A stretch of DNA of 64,000 bases from GCA-002050365 sp964237235 (GTDB lineage: Bacteria > Acidobacteriota > Blastocatellia > Pyrinomonadales > Pyrinomonadaceae), in contig CAXSGY010000011.1 in the NCBI GenBank assembly GCA_964237235.1, forward strand, positions 82,535 through 146,534. The letters run 5' to 3'. The translations under genes and the position numbers were made by a program. This document shows, piece by piece, positions 15,601 to 24,127 of this stretch (position 1 is the first letter of the stretch; each line of letters begins with the position of its first letter). The notes below the pieces were generated by a model. That model saw nothing but the letters and a program-made list of their open reading frames with translations. It was not told the origin of the DNA and made no database searches.

Positions 15601-16510
15601 TTGTTTCACTTACCTTTTCGATAAAAATATCATTAAGACTCGGCTCGATTTGTTCAAATTTTGAAATCACCGCGCCGCTCTCAATTAGTCTTCTCAATAA
15701 AATTTGCGCGTCGCCGTCGCCGGCTAACTCGATTTCTTTTTCGTCGGCGTGTTCGACGATTTTCGCCACGAGCGATTTATCTTTCAACACTTCGTCGCCG
15801 CCCGCCGCGCGCAAGGCGATTAGATTTTTGCTGAAACTTTGCTTGACTTCGCGGATCGTTCCGCCGATGACTTTGCGCGATTTGTTGATGAGAATAATGT
15901 CGTCGCACAAACGTTCGGCGGTGGACATCAGATGCGTCGAAAAAATTATCGTCTTGCCGCGCGCCTTTAATTCGGCGACGACTTCAATCATAAATTCGAC
16001 GTTGACCGGATCGAGACCGGAAAAAGGTTCATCAAGTATCAGCAAATCGGGATCGTGCAGAACGGTCGAGATAAATTGAATTTTCTGCGACATTCCTTTC
16101 GACAAATCGGTCGTTTTTTTCGTTTTCCACTTCGACAAATCCATCCGCCCGAGCCAGGCATCAATGCGTTTATCGGCTTCGGCTTGCGCGATGTTTTTCA
16201 GCGCGGCGAAATAGCGCAGCTGATCAACGATTTTCATTTTTTTATACAATCCGCGCTCTTCCGGCAAATAACCGATACGGTTTTGCGCTTCGTTGGAAAC
16301 GGGTGCGCCGAACAATTCGATTTTGCCTTCGTCGGGCGCGGTGATGCCGACAATCATCCGAATCGTCGTTGTTTTGCCCGCGCCGTTCGGACCTAAAAAT
16401 CCGAAAACTCTGCCCGCGCGCACGTCGAACGAAAGGTCTCTGACCGCCGTAAAACCGTCATAATGTTTCGAGACGTTTTCGACGCGTAGTGTTATATTGT
16501 TTTCATTCAT
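15593..16510 (-). CDS. ABC exporter ATPase (NatA-like), 305 aa
   Basis: Walker A is GPNGAGKTT (about 40-48), the signature LSKGMSQKIQF replaces the usual LSGGQ, and Walker B is LLILDEPFSGLDP, followed by the H-loop STHLM. A C-terminal extension of about 75 residues is usual for NatA-type subunits. It powers the permease encoded immediately downstream. The gene starts about 100 bases from the divergent DoxX-like gene, so the two promoters share that space. Confidence 0.9.
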   Translation of the reverse strand: MNENNITLRVENVSKHYDGFTAVRDLSFDVRAGRVFGFLGPNGAGKTTTIRMIVGITAPDEGKIELFGAPVSNEAQNRIGYLPEERGLYKKMKIVDQLRYFAALKNIAQAEADKRIDAWLGRMDLSKWKTKKTTDLSKGMSQKIQFISTVLHDPDLLILDEPFSGLDPVNVEFMIEVVAELKARGKTIIFSTHLMSTAERLCDDIILINKSRKVIGGTIREVKQSFSKNLIALRAAGGDEVLKDKSLVAKIVEHADEKEIELAGDGDAQILLRRLIESGAVISKFEQIEPSLNDIFIEKVSETNA

Positions 16511-16609
16511 CGTTTAGCCGCAACTATCAATAAAATTTCGCAAATTGAAAAACTTAGTGTAATTTACATTTACGCAGGTTTTAAATTTTAGTTCGGGAGA
16601 TTTAATCAA

Positions 16610-16957
16610 ATGAAAATCGCTTATTGGATTGTAACGGGACTTTTGTGTTTAATGATGCTGGCTTCGGCGGCAATAGAAATTTTTTCGTTCGGCGAATCCG
16701 TCAAGATGCTCAACGCTCTCGGTTTTCCGCTTTATATCGCCTACGTTCTGCCGGTGACGAAAATTTTGGGCGTGGCTGCGATTCTGAGCAAATATTCCAA
16801 AACCTTAAAAGAATGGGCTTACGCCGGATTTTTTTTCGACTTTACGCTCGCGGCTCTGGCACATTATTTTTCCGGCGTGCCAAGCCCGATTGCCGCCGTC
16901 GTCGCGCTTGTTCTCTTGCTGACTTCTTATTTTCTCGACCGTAAGGTTTATGGTTAA
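16610..16957 (+). CDS. DoxX-like membrane protein, 115 aa
   Basis: Four membrane helices and the sequences FGESVKMLNALGFPLYIAYVLPVTKILGVAAIL and FFFDFTLAALAHYFSG fit the DoxX-like family (PF13564 type). Members sit in the inner membrane; some are linked to redox or thiol stress, but the role here is unknown. GGGAG lies upstream of the ATG. CorA follows 34 bases after the stop in the same direction and may be co-transcribed. Confidence 0.8.
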   Translation: MKIAYWIVTGLLCLMMLASAAIEIFSFGESVKMLNALGFPLYIAYVLPVTKILGVAAILSKYSKTLKEWAYAGFFFDFTLAALAHYFSGVPSPIAAVVALVLLLTSYFLDRKVYG

Positions 16958-16991
16958 AATTTATTGAATACATCCTTATCTATTTTAATAT

Positions 16992-18014
16992 ATGGAAATT
17001 TTTGTTCATCGTAAAGGCGAACCGAATATCGAAGAGGGATTCACCGTGGCGGATTTGCCGCAGCTTCTGGCGGTTGAAACGAACGTCGTCTGGGTTGATT
17101 TGGAAAAACCAACCGCCGAAGACGAAAAAATTTTGACGGATGTTTTTAATTTTCATCCGCTCACCATCGAAGATGCGCGCGAGACGCGCAACCAGCCGAA
17201 GGTCGAAGGTTTTCCCGATTATCTTTTTTTTATCTTTCACGGCGTAAAGGTCGAAGCGACGACGGCTTTGAATTTTGTTTTGAAGGAACTCGACGGTTAT
17301 CTCGGAAAAAATTACGTCGTGACCTATCATCACGAAAATTTTCACAGCATTGATACGGTCAAACAACAGATTCGTTCGAGTCCGTTCGTCTGCTCGCGCG
17401 GCGCGGATTATCTGCTGCATCAAATTCTCGACAAATTGGTTGATTTGTATATGCCGGTCGTTGACGATTTTGACGAATCTATCAACAAACTCGAAAACCG
17501 CGTGTTCCGCAGCCGCCAGACGAATACCGAAGTGCTGGCGGACATTATGAACTTGAAGCGCAGCGTCGCGCGCCTGCGGCGCGTCAGCACTAAACAGCTG
17601 CAATCGCTTTACCGTCTGGCGCACGGCGAATTTCCGTTGATAGACCAAAAAACTCTCCCGTTTTTCCGCGACGTTCAGGATCATCTGCAAAGAATTTCCG
17701 ACTTGTCGGAAAGCTACCGCGATTTGGTTTCGGGGCTTTTGGACATCCATCTGAGCGTCGTCGCCAACAAAACCAACGACGTGATGAAGCTGCTCGCGGT
17801 TTTTTCGGCGATAATGCTGCCGCTCTCGTTGATTGCCGGAATTTACGGAATGAATTTCGACAATATGCCCGAGCTTCATTCGCGCAACGGATATTATTTA
17901 ACGATGCTTCTGATGGCAATTATCGCCGTCATTTTGATGATTTATTTCTGGCGAAAAGGCTGGATTTTTCAAAAGTCGGATAGCTTTGAGCCGGCTGACG
18001 AGGAAGAAGATTAA
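16992..18014 (+). CDS. corA: CorA-family magnesium/cobalt transporter, 340 aa
   Basis: A soluble N-terminal funnel domain (1-275) has the VDLEKPTAEDEKIL and HPLTIEDARETRNQPKVE stretches typical of CorA. Two C-terminal membrane helices follow, with the selectivity motif YGMN in LIAGIYGMNFDNMPEL at the end of the first. The length and motif order match the family, which forms pentameric Mg2+ channels in the inner membrane. Its gene converges on the PgpA unit, with about 85 bases between the stop and the opposing DUF1835 fragment. Confidence 0.93.
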   Translation: MEIFVHRKGEPNIEEGFTVADLPQLLAVETNVVWVDLEKPTAEDEKILTDVFNFHPLTIEDARETRNQPKVEGFPDYLFFIFHGVKVEATTALNFVLKELDGYLGKNYVVTYHHENFHSIDTVKQQIRSSPFVCSRGADYLLHQILDKLVDLYMPVVDDFDESINKLENRVFRSRQTNTEVLADIMNLKRSVARLRRVSTKQLQSLYRLAHGEFPLIDQKTLPFFRDVQDHLQRISDLSESYRDLVSGLLDIHLSVVANKTNDVMKLLAVFSAIMLPLSLIAGIYGMNFDNMPELHSRNGYYLTMLLMAIIAVILMIYFWRKGWIFQKSDSFEPADEEED

Positions 18015-18099
18015 TCGAATCGAGCTTCCGAAAGTCATTTAAATAAGATAAGAATCGTCGTTAAGCGAGCGATTTTTGAACGCGCTCAACTCAGCCAAT

Positions 18100-18237
18100 T
18101 CAAATTTCCGCGATGAGATTTTTCGCTTGCGCGTCGCCTTCGATTAAACATTCGCGGCAGCCGATGATTTCGCCTTCGATATCTGATTTGTTGAATGTTT
18201 CGACGAGCGAGTCGCCCGGCAAAACGTGAATCTTCAT
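18100..18237 (-). pseudogene. Truncated DUF1835-like N-terminal fragment, 45 aa
   Basis: The peptide starts MKIHVLPGDSLVETFNKSDI and continues EGEIIGCRECLIEGD, the well-conserved opening of DUF1835 proteins, which are normally several hundred residues. It stops at residue 45. A shift of one base at the stop would add only about 20 more residues before another stop, so the gene is a stub. Its ATG overlaps the PgpA stop as ATGA, so it is translationally coupled to pgpA. It may be a decaying remnant or a deliberately short peptide. Confidence 0.6.
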
Positions 18238-18842
18238 AAACTTAATTTTACGGCATAAAGCAACGCCAACAAACCGCCGCCGTAAACACCGGCTAAAATA
18301 TCGTCGGCGCAGATGCCGATTCCGGCAGGCAAATTTTGCAGCGAATCAATCGGATACGGTTTCCAAATGTCGAATAAACGAAACAATAAAAATCCGGCGA
18401 GGATAAAATACCAATGCAGATCGAACGGCACGAACATAAACACCAGAAGCTGTCCGATTACCTCGTCAACGACGACTTTTTGCGGGTCTTTATTTTGAAA
18501 AATTCGCGCCGCGCGGCTCGAAACCCAGACGCTGAGAAGACAAAAAGCGATAAAAACCAAAATATTTATCGCGTTAATCCAAGCCGTTATTTGTTCGGCG
18601 TTCCAGCCTTTGTGTAATAAATAAATTCCGGCGGTCGTTTCGATTTGCCAAACGGCGAGATAAATCGCCACACCGACCAGAGAACCGAAAGTTCCCGGCG
18701 CGAGCGGCAGATAGCCGACTCCGCACGTGGCGGCGGCAAGCGCGAAATAATCGAGAAGATTTTTTCGTTCAAGCGATTTTTCGGCTGAGTCGTTCGCTTC
18801 GGCGGCAGATGAAATGCTGCTTATATTTTCAGAATTCGGCAT
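18234..18842 (-). CDS. pgpA: Phosphatidylglycerophosphatase A, 202 aa
   Basis: The PgpA signatures are present: GVGYLPLAPGTFGSLVG near residue 45 and DPQKVVVDEVIGQLL near 122, followed by several membrane segments and FRLFDIWKPYP. The enzyme removes phosphate from phosphatidylglycerophosphate to give phosphatidylglycerol at the inner membrane. An extra Ser/Glu-rich stretch of about 30 residues precedes the family core. No other lipid gene adjoins it. Confidence 0.9.
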   Translation of the reverse strand: MPNSENISSISSAAEANDSAEKSLERKNLLDYFALAAATCGVGYLPLAPGTFGSLVGVAIYLAVWQIETTAGIYLLHKGWNAEQITAWINAINILVFIAFCLLSVWVSSRAARIFQNKDPQKVVVDEVIGQLLVFMFVPFDLHWYFILAGFLLFRLFDIWKPYPIDSLQNLPAGIGICADDILAGVYGGGLLALLYAVKLSL

Positions 18843-18965
18843 CGGAAATTTATTCTACACGATTTTTGAAACGAATTGGTTGCGGCGCATAAAATCTTCC
18901 GAAGCGCATTCGCTTCGCGTCGCAAAATTTGAGGAATTCCAAATCGGGTTTACCAAAATTTCGCT

Positions 18966-20723
18966 TTATTTCTCTTTAATTTGCAAATAACGGTCAATCG
19001 CCGGATTGTCTATTTTTTGAACGATGCCGCTCGACCAGCGAATTTCGATTGATTTGAGGCTCGTCGCGTCGCCCAACCCGACGAGAATTCTCGAATCGTT
19101 CGCCGACAGATAACTGCCCGCATTGCTCGCGTCGAAAATTTGTTTTTTATCGTCCGCTGCCGTGACAATCACGCGCGATCCTTCACCGTGCGGCGCAGAT
19201 TTGTCGCCGCGCAGATCAATGCCGAGCCAGTGATTTTTTGTGCCGTTGTTTCGCAAAATAACCGGCGCGCCGTCGGTTTGCGAAATCACGATGTCCGTGT
19301 CGCCGTCGCTGTCCAAATCGCCGATTGCCAAGCCGCGCGCCGCCAAATCAACCTTGAAAATCTCGCCCGCCGCGAACGAAATATTCTGAAAGCCTTTTTC
19401 CGTGTTTCGCATCAAAAGCGGTGCTTGTTTGTATTTCAAAAATGAGGAAGTTTTGACAATCGTATCGAGAACGTGACCTTGCGCGACAAAAATGTCACGC
19501 CGTCCGTCATTGTCTGCGTCGAGAAATTTAATGCCCCAGCCCGTTCCGAGAATCGAAATCTGCGCGATGCCGCTCGACTGTGTAACGTAATCGAAATTCA
19601 TATCGCCCATATTGCGGTAAAGCGGATAAGTTTCATTCGAGAGCGCGGTGATGATGACATCCGGTTTGCCGTCGCCGTCGTAATCGGCAGCGTCAATTCC
19701 CATTCCGGCAAAGCGTCTGCCTTTTTCGTCAAACGCGACACCGGCGGGCAAAGCCGTCTCTTCAAAAGTGCCGTCGCCCTGATTGCGAAAAAGCTGCTGT
19801 TCGATGCTGTCGTTGGCGACGAAAATGTCGGTCCAGCCGTCGCCGTCAAAATCGGCGAACGCCACGCCCAAAGCCTTGCTTTTCGCTTCACTGATTTTTG
19901 ATTTGAGGCTCGCGTCTTCAAACGTGCCGTCGCTTTTCTGATGAAGCAAAACGTCGGTCGAAGGCTTGAAATTATCCGGGTGACAATAAGCGCGATAACC
20001 GGGGCGCGAATCGCCGCAAAAAATATTTCCCTTTTCAAAATCCCATTCGACATAGCGACCGATGAAAATATCGAGCCGCCCGTCTCTGTCGTAATCGAAA
20101 AAACCCGCGCTCGTCGCCCAGCCGTCAACGTTGATTCCCGCCTTTTTGGTCGCGTCCGTAAAAGTGCCGTTGCCGTTGTTGCGATAAAGCGTCGCGCCGC
20201 CGTAACGCGTCACCAGTAAATCCGCAAAGCCGTCGCGGTCATAATCGCCGACCGCCGCGCCGAACGAAAAACCTTCGCCCTTCACGCCCGCTTTTTCGGT
20301 TACGTCCTCGAACGAGCCGTCCGGTTTTTGATGATACAGACGATTCCAATACTTCGCGTCCGTCTTGCTCATCGTTTTTCCCTTCGGCATCGGATCGGAA
20401 ATTTCCGCGCCGTTCGTGAAAAAAATATCGAGCCGCCCGTCGTTGTCGTAATCAATCAAGGCAACGCCCGCGCCCATCGTTTCGGGCAGATATTTAATCG
20501 AAGTCGGCGAAGCATAATGACGAAAATTTATTCCGGTTTGCGCGGTAATGTCCGTGAAAGTTACGGGCGAAGGAAATTGCGGCGCGCTGGTCGCCGGTCG
20601 TTCGATTTCGAGCGACGAATATGATTTTCCCGTAACATTTGGTGTCGGGGTCGGTGTTTGCGCCGTCGCTCCGCTGACGATTAAAATCAACACAACCGAA
20701 AATTTTGTAATTCGTAAAAGCAT
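18966..20723 (-). CDS. Secreted CRTAC1-type FG-GAP/ASPIC protein, 585 aa
   Basis: A signal peptide (MLLRITKFSVVLILIVSGATAQ) leads into about seven FG-GAP blades, each with a DxDxDGxxDI calcium loop (YDNDGRLDIF, YDRDGFADLL, FDGDGWTDIF and others), then a C-terminal ASPIC/UnbV domain (about 500-575; LGIDLRGDKSAPHGEGSRV). Function is unknown; it is probably a secreted beta-propeller binding protein. I use the ATG at 20723, giving a proper signal peptide, over the one eight codons upstream. It is the last gene of the minus-strand sugar locus and may or may not belong to it. Confidence 0.88.
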   Translation of the reverse strand: MLLRITKFSVVLILIVSGATAQTPTPTPNVTGKSYSSLEIERPATSAPQFPSPVTFTDITAQTGINFRHYASPTSIKYLPETMGAGVALIDYDNDGRLDIFFTNGAEISDPMPKGKTMSKTDAKYWNRLYHQKPDGSFEDVTEKAGVKGEGFSFGAAVGDYDRDGFADLLVTRYGGATLYRNNGNGTFTDATKKAGINVDGWATSAGFFDYDRDGRLDIFIGRYVEWDFEKGNIFCGDSRPGYRAYCHPDNFKPSTDVLLHQKSDGTFEDASLKSKISEAKSKALGVAFADFDGDGWTDIFVANDSIEQQLFRNQGDGTFEETALPAGVAFDEKGRRFAGMGIDAADYDGDGKPDVIITALSNETYPLYRNMGDMNFDYVTQSSGIAQISILGTGWGIKFLDADNDGRRDIFVAQGHVLDTIVKTSSFLKYKQAPLLMRNTEKGFQNISFAAGEIFKVDLAARGLAIGDLDSDGDTDIVISQTDGAPVILRNNGTKNHWLGIDLRGDKSAPHGEGSRVIVTAADDKKQIFDASNAGSYLSANDSRILVGLGDATSLKSIEIRWSSGIVQKIDNPAIDRYLQIKEK

Positions 20724-20811
20724 CTGTATCCAAAAATAATCCGCCATTTATGCGATTGGTAAAATTATGCCGAATAAAAATCAGCGGCAAATCCCGTTTG
20801 GAATTCTTCTT

Positions 20812-21975
20812 TTATAAACCGGCAATTCTTTTTTCGACCGGATCAATCGAGGGCAAATCATTCACCGGTTTGTCCAGATAAAAATACACGCAGCTCGACC
20901 AATCGTCGGAACGCTCAAATTTTCCGTCCTTTGATAAATCCTTCGGCTTTTGTCCGGGACCGGCTTCGATTATTTGACGTTTATTATAAATTAAATTTCC
21001 GCGGCTGTGCGGCGCGAGATAGCCGATCTGCTGCATCGTGATGCGCGCGTCTTTGTAAAAATAAATCGGGTCAACGACGTGATAACGGTAAAAACACCAG
21101 CGAAAGAAGCGTTCGTCGGCGACGGGCGAACCGGCGTAGAGATTATTAAATTGTCCCTGCCCCCAAGCCGTGCCGATATAATCTTCGGTTCCCGTTCCGG
21201 CAATCGTCGGATTAGTCGTATCGCCGTCGAGATACATTTTTATCTCGCCTTCGCCCCACCACGTATTTGCGTATTCGTTCGTGTTGACGATCACGCCGAC
21301 GTTCGCGCCGAGATAGCGACCTTTGCCGGTAATCTTCGGCAGAATTTCGTAATCCTTCTGAATCATCGTCGGATTTTCGCGGCGATAATGCGCGTGAAAA
21401 TAAAGCATATTCGCCGGATGCCGGTCGCCGAGCGTGTAATCAACGTCATAAAAAAGCTCGCCCAAATCCGCTTTACTTTCGTTGACCAAAACGATTTTCA
21501 TTCCGGTTTTGAACGGCATCGGAATAAAACAATTAAAACTTCTGCCTTCCGGGTCGGAGAAAAACGCCGATTGAAACGGGACTTTCATTCCCAGACCGAT
21601 ACCGAAAAAATCGCCGACCGGCGCGCTGACCGCCGGTTTCGCCGCGCCGTCCCAATACATTTCGATTTTATAACTGCGAAGCTGTTGCGGCGTGCGGTCA
21701 GGGAAAGTCATCCAGATGCGGCGCACGGTTCCGCTCGTGCCGTTTGCTTCGGCTAAAATTCTCGATTCACCGGCTTTAATCGGGACGGTTGCCGCGCCTT
21801 TGCGCCCGCCGTTCGCCCGCCCGCCTTTGCCTTTTTCGCCCGTCGGATTTTCGCCGCTCGCCATTCTCGATTCCACGCCCGTCGGCATTTCGTAAATGTT
21901 TTGAGCAAAAGAGATTTGCGCCGCTGTCAGCAAAATCAAAAAAACTATTGCCGAATTTGATAACTTTGATTTCAT
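20812..21975 (-). CDS. GH172 (DUF2961) family furanosidase, 387 aa
   Basis: After a signal peptide (1-25) the protein has the GH172 core: EANGTSGTVRRIWMTFPD, PVGDFFGIGLG, WWGEGEIKMYLDGD and GTGTEDYIGTAWGQ. The glutamates in WWGEGE (242/244) and GTEDY (264) are about 20 apart, as for the catalytic pair in this family. Known members act on alpha-D-fructofuranosides or alpha-D-arabinofuranosides, so a furanosidase role in the periplasm or outside the cell is likely; the exact sugar is not readable from sequence. It is much shorter than the second GH172 gene at 45396-47369. Confidence 0.85.
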   Translation of the reverse strand: MKSKLSNSAIVFLILLTAAQISFAQNIYEMPTGVESRMASGENPTGEKGKGGRANGGRKGAATVPIKAGESRILAEANGTSGTVRRIWMTFPDRTPQQLRSYKIEMYWDGAAKPAVSAPVGDFFGIGLGMKVPFQSAFFSDPEGRSFNCFIPMPFKTGMKIVLVNESKADLGELFYDVDYTLGDRHPANMLYFHAHYRRENPTMIQKDYEILPKITGKGRYLGANVGVIVNTNEYANTWWGEGEIKMYLDGDTTNPTIAGTGTEDYIGTAWGQGQFNNLYAGSPVADERFFRWCFYRYHVVDPIYFYKDARITMQQIGYLAPHSRGNLIYNKRQIIEAGPGQKPKDLSKDGKFERSDDWSSCVYFYLDKPVNDLPSIDPVEKRIAGL

Positions 21976-22007
21976 TTATTGAGTTGCGTTTTTTAAGAAA
22001 TTATTTT

Positions 22008-22085
22008 CACAAATCACACGAGGAAGCACTAATTTCCCGTAGCGATTTTTGTGTCTTCTTTAATGTTCTTTCGTGTGATTTGCGG
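22008..22085. repeat. CACGAAT-type hairpin repeat (family A)
   Basis: Left arm CACAAATCACACGA and right arm TCGTGTGATTTGCGG pair across an interior of about 49 bases. It fills the gap between the PhyH stop and the GH172 start. Confidence 0.7.
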
Positions 22086-22115
22086 ACAGCAAAAAAAACG
22101 TCAAAACGCGCCCGC

Positions 22116-22919
22116 TCAATACGCGAAAGATCGATAAATTTCTTCGCCTTCTGCGCTTTCGAGCGTTTCGACGATTCGATTAAACCGGAGCATTTTTTGC
22201 GATTCGGGCGACAAATTTGCCCATACGCGGCGCGGGATTTTTATTGAAACTTCCGGGCGAAAAAGCCATTTGCGGCTGTAACCGATGACGACCATCGGGC
22301 GCGGCTCAACGGTTTTATTCGGCGTTCCGCGATGCAGCCCGCGCACGTCGCGAATCATCACGTCGCCGAGTTTCATTTCAACCGCTTCGATTTTAGCCGC
22401 GCCCGTTTCGAGCATTTTTAAGCCTTTTTCCTTTGCCAAACAATGCGTTTCGCGCACGACTTCAAACGCGCCGTTTTCCGTCGTGACATCAACGAGCGGA
22501 AAATTTACCGCCAGTTGAAACGCCGGAGTTTCCGCTTCCGATTCGGGGAAAAGCGGCGGCGCATCGCGGTGAATTTCCTGATAATCCGAACCTAAAAGCG
22601 GCGTGTCGGTGGCCAGCTGGCACATCATGAAGTCCGCGCCGACCAGATTTTCGACAATCGCCAAAACGTCCGCGTCGGCAAAAATCGTTTCGTCGGCGAA
22701 TGTATTTTCAAACGGCAAAGTAACGTAATAACGATTCGCGCCGCGATTTTCAATTTGTCCCTGACTTTCGATATGCGCCTGCAAAAGCGGCGCGAATTTC
22801 TCGCGCCATTCGATTAATTTATCTGCCGGAAATTGTCCGCTCAAAACGCAAAAACCGTCGCGCTTGACTTCGTTCGCAAATTGCTCGATCTTCGCTCTAT
22901 CGTACTTATTCTTTCGCAT
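22116..22919 (-). CDS. PhyH-family Fe(II)/2-oxoglutarate dioxygenase, 267 aa
   Basis: The phytanoyl-CoA dioxygenase fold is indicated by the iron motif HxD (EIHRDAPP) and the distal H and R (GLHRGTPNKTVEPRPMVVIGYSR). Such enzymes hydroxylate varied small molecules using 2-oxoglutarate and O2; the substrate cannot be told. I use the ATG at 22919, five bases after the stop of the upstream permease gene, so they are coupled; the longer open frame overlaps the permease and is not needed. Its place in a sugar operon is unusual. Confidence 0.82.
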   Translation of the reverse strand: MRKNKYDRAKIEQFANEVKRDGFCVLSGQFPADKLIEWREKFAPLLQAHIESQGQIENRGANRYYVTLPFENTFADETIFADADVLAIVENLVGADFMMCQLATDTPLLGSDYQEIHRDAPPLFPESEAETPAFQLAVNFPLVDVTTENGAFEVVRETHCLAKEKGLKMLETGAAKIEAVEMKLGDVMIRDVRGLHRGTPNKTVEPRPMVVIGYSRKWLFRPEVSIKIPRRVWANLSPESQKMLRFNRIVETLESAEGEEIYRSFAY

Positions 22920-22924
22920 AAAAT

Positions 22925-23920
22925 TTAACGAACCCGCGTCAGGCGGTTTTGCAAAATAACGACGGCAAGCAAAATTCCCCCGCGCAAAACGAGCTGCCAC
23001 CACGGGCTGATTTGTCCTTCGAGATTGAAAATGTTGAAAATCACGCCAAGCAGCAGAACGCCGTAAAGCGTTGAAATCAAACTGCCTTTGCCGCCTGTTA
23101 AAAGCGTTCCGCCGACGACGACCGCTGCGATTGCGTCGAGTTCGCGCCCGACTCCTTCGACCGGCGAACCCGTGTTTAAACGCGAAGCCAGAATCACGCC
23201 CGCGAGTCCGGCAAGCAATCCGCTGATCGTATAAACCAGAATAGTGACGCGATTGATATTCAAGCCCATCAAACGCGCCGCTTCATCGTTGTCGCCGAGC
23301 GCGAAAACGTGTCGTCCGAAGCGCGTGTAATTCAAAACAACCCAGAAAACCGCATACGCCAAAATTAAGATGACAATCGGGACGGGCAAAAATCCGAACA
23401 GCTCGCCCTGTCCGAGCCAGGTAAAATCGGTCGCTTCCGCCGGAATCCTGACGTTTTTTTCGTTCGTCAGCGCGAGCGTCAATCCGCGCGCCGCAATCAT
23501 CATTCCGAGCGTGACGATAAACGGTTGAATTCTGGCTTTGGCGATAATTACGCCGTTAATCAAACCGAGAAAAGCGGTCGCGGCGACGGCGGCAATCAGC
23601 GCAATAACAATTCCTTTATCGGCGAGAAATGCGGCGATCACACCCGCGAACGCCAGCAGAGAGCCGACCGACAAATCAATGCCGCCCGTCAAAATCACAA
23701 ACGTCATTCCGACGGCGATAATGCCGAGCATCGAATTTTGCCGCAGAACGTTGAGCAGATTTTCCGGCATTAGAAACGCTTCGTAACGCGCCGTCGCTAA
23801 AATGCAGACCAACACGAGCAAAATCAACGCGCCCTGTTTTTGGACAAACGTGCCGAAACGGGCGCGGAAATCGCGTTCCTGCGTCTGGTTTAATTCGTCT
23901 ATTGTCGGTGCTTGTTCCAT
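22925..23920 (-). CDS. Sugar ABC transporter permease, YjfF-like, 331 aa
   Basis: A BPD_transp_2 (RbsC-type) permease with eight to ten membrane segments. The LGIIAVGMTFVILTGGIDLSVGS block and the GVGRELDAIAAVVVGGTLLTGG / GQISPWWQLVLRGGILL stretches resemble E. coli YjfF, one of two permeases of the galactofuranose importer. It would pair with the YtfT-like permease at 25984-26940, the ATPase at 28534-30099 and the binding protein at 30186-31169, with hydrolase genes interspersed. An N-terminal tail of about 25 charged residues precedes the first helix. Confidence 0.85.
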   Translation of the reverse strand: MEQAPTIDELNQTQERDFRARFGTFVQKQGALILLVLVCILATARYEAFLMPENLLNVLRQNSMLGIIAVGMTFVILTGGIDLSVGSLLAFAGVIAAFLADKGIVIALIAAVAATAFLGLINGVIIAKARIQPFIVTLGMMIAARGLTLALTNEKNVRIPAEATDFTWLGQGELFGFLPVPIVILILAYAVFWVVLNYTRFGRHVFALGDNDEAARLMGLNINRVTILVYTISGLLAGLAGVILASRLNTGSPVEGVGRELDAIAAVVVGGTLLTGGKGSLISTLYGVLLLGVIFNIFNLEGQISPWWQLVLRGGILLAVVILQNRLTRVR

Positions 23921-24012
23921 ATTTTATCCCATAACCGCAAGCAATTTTCTAGTGCTTTTTCGTCCGCGAAGTCTACAAAGGAAATCGAGAAAATAACAAC
24001 TCTCTTATTCGC

Positions 24013-24076
24013 GTCGTTGCGTGTGATTTGTGGATAGAATTCTTTAAGAAACTGTCCACAAATCACACGCAACGAC
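24013..24076. repeat. Perfect 22-bp hairpin repeat (family A)
   Basis: Arms 24013-24034 and 24055-24076 are exact reverse complements (core GCGTGTGATTTGTGGA). It lies between the permease start and the GH43 stop. Confidence 0.88.
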
Positions 24077-24127
24077 ACAAAATAAAGCACGAAATTATTA
24101 CTGCGGTTGAGAGCAGTTTCTTAATTT

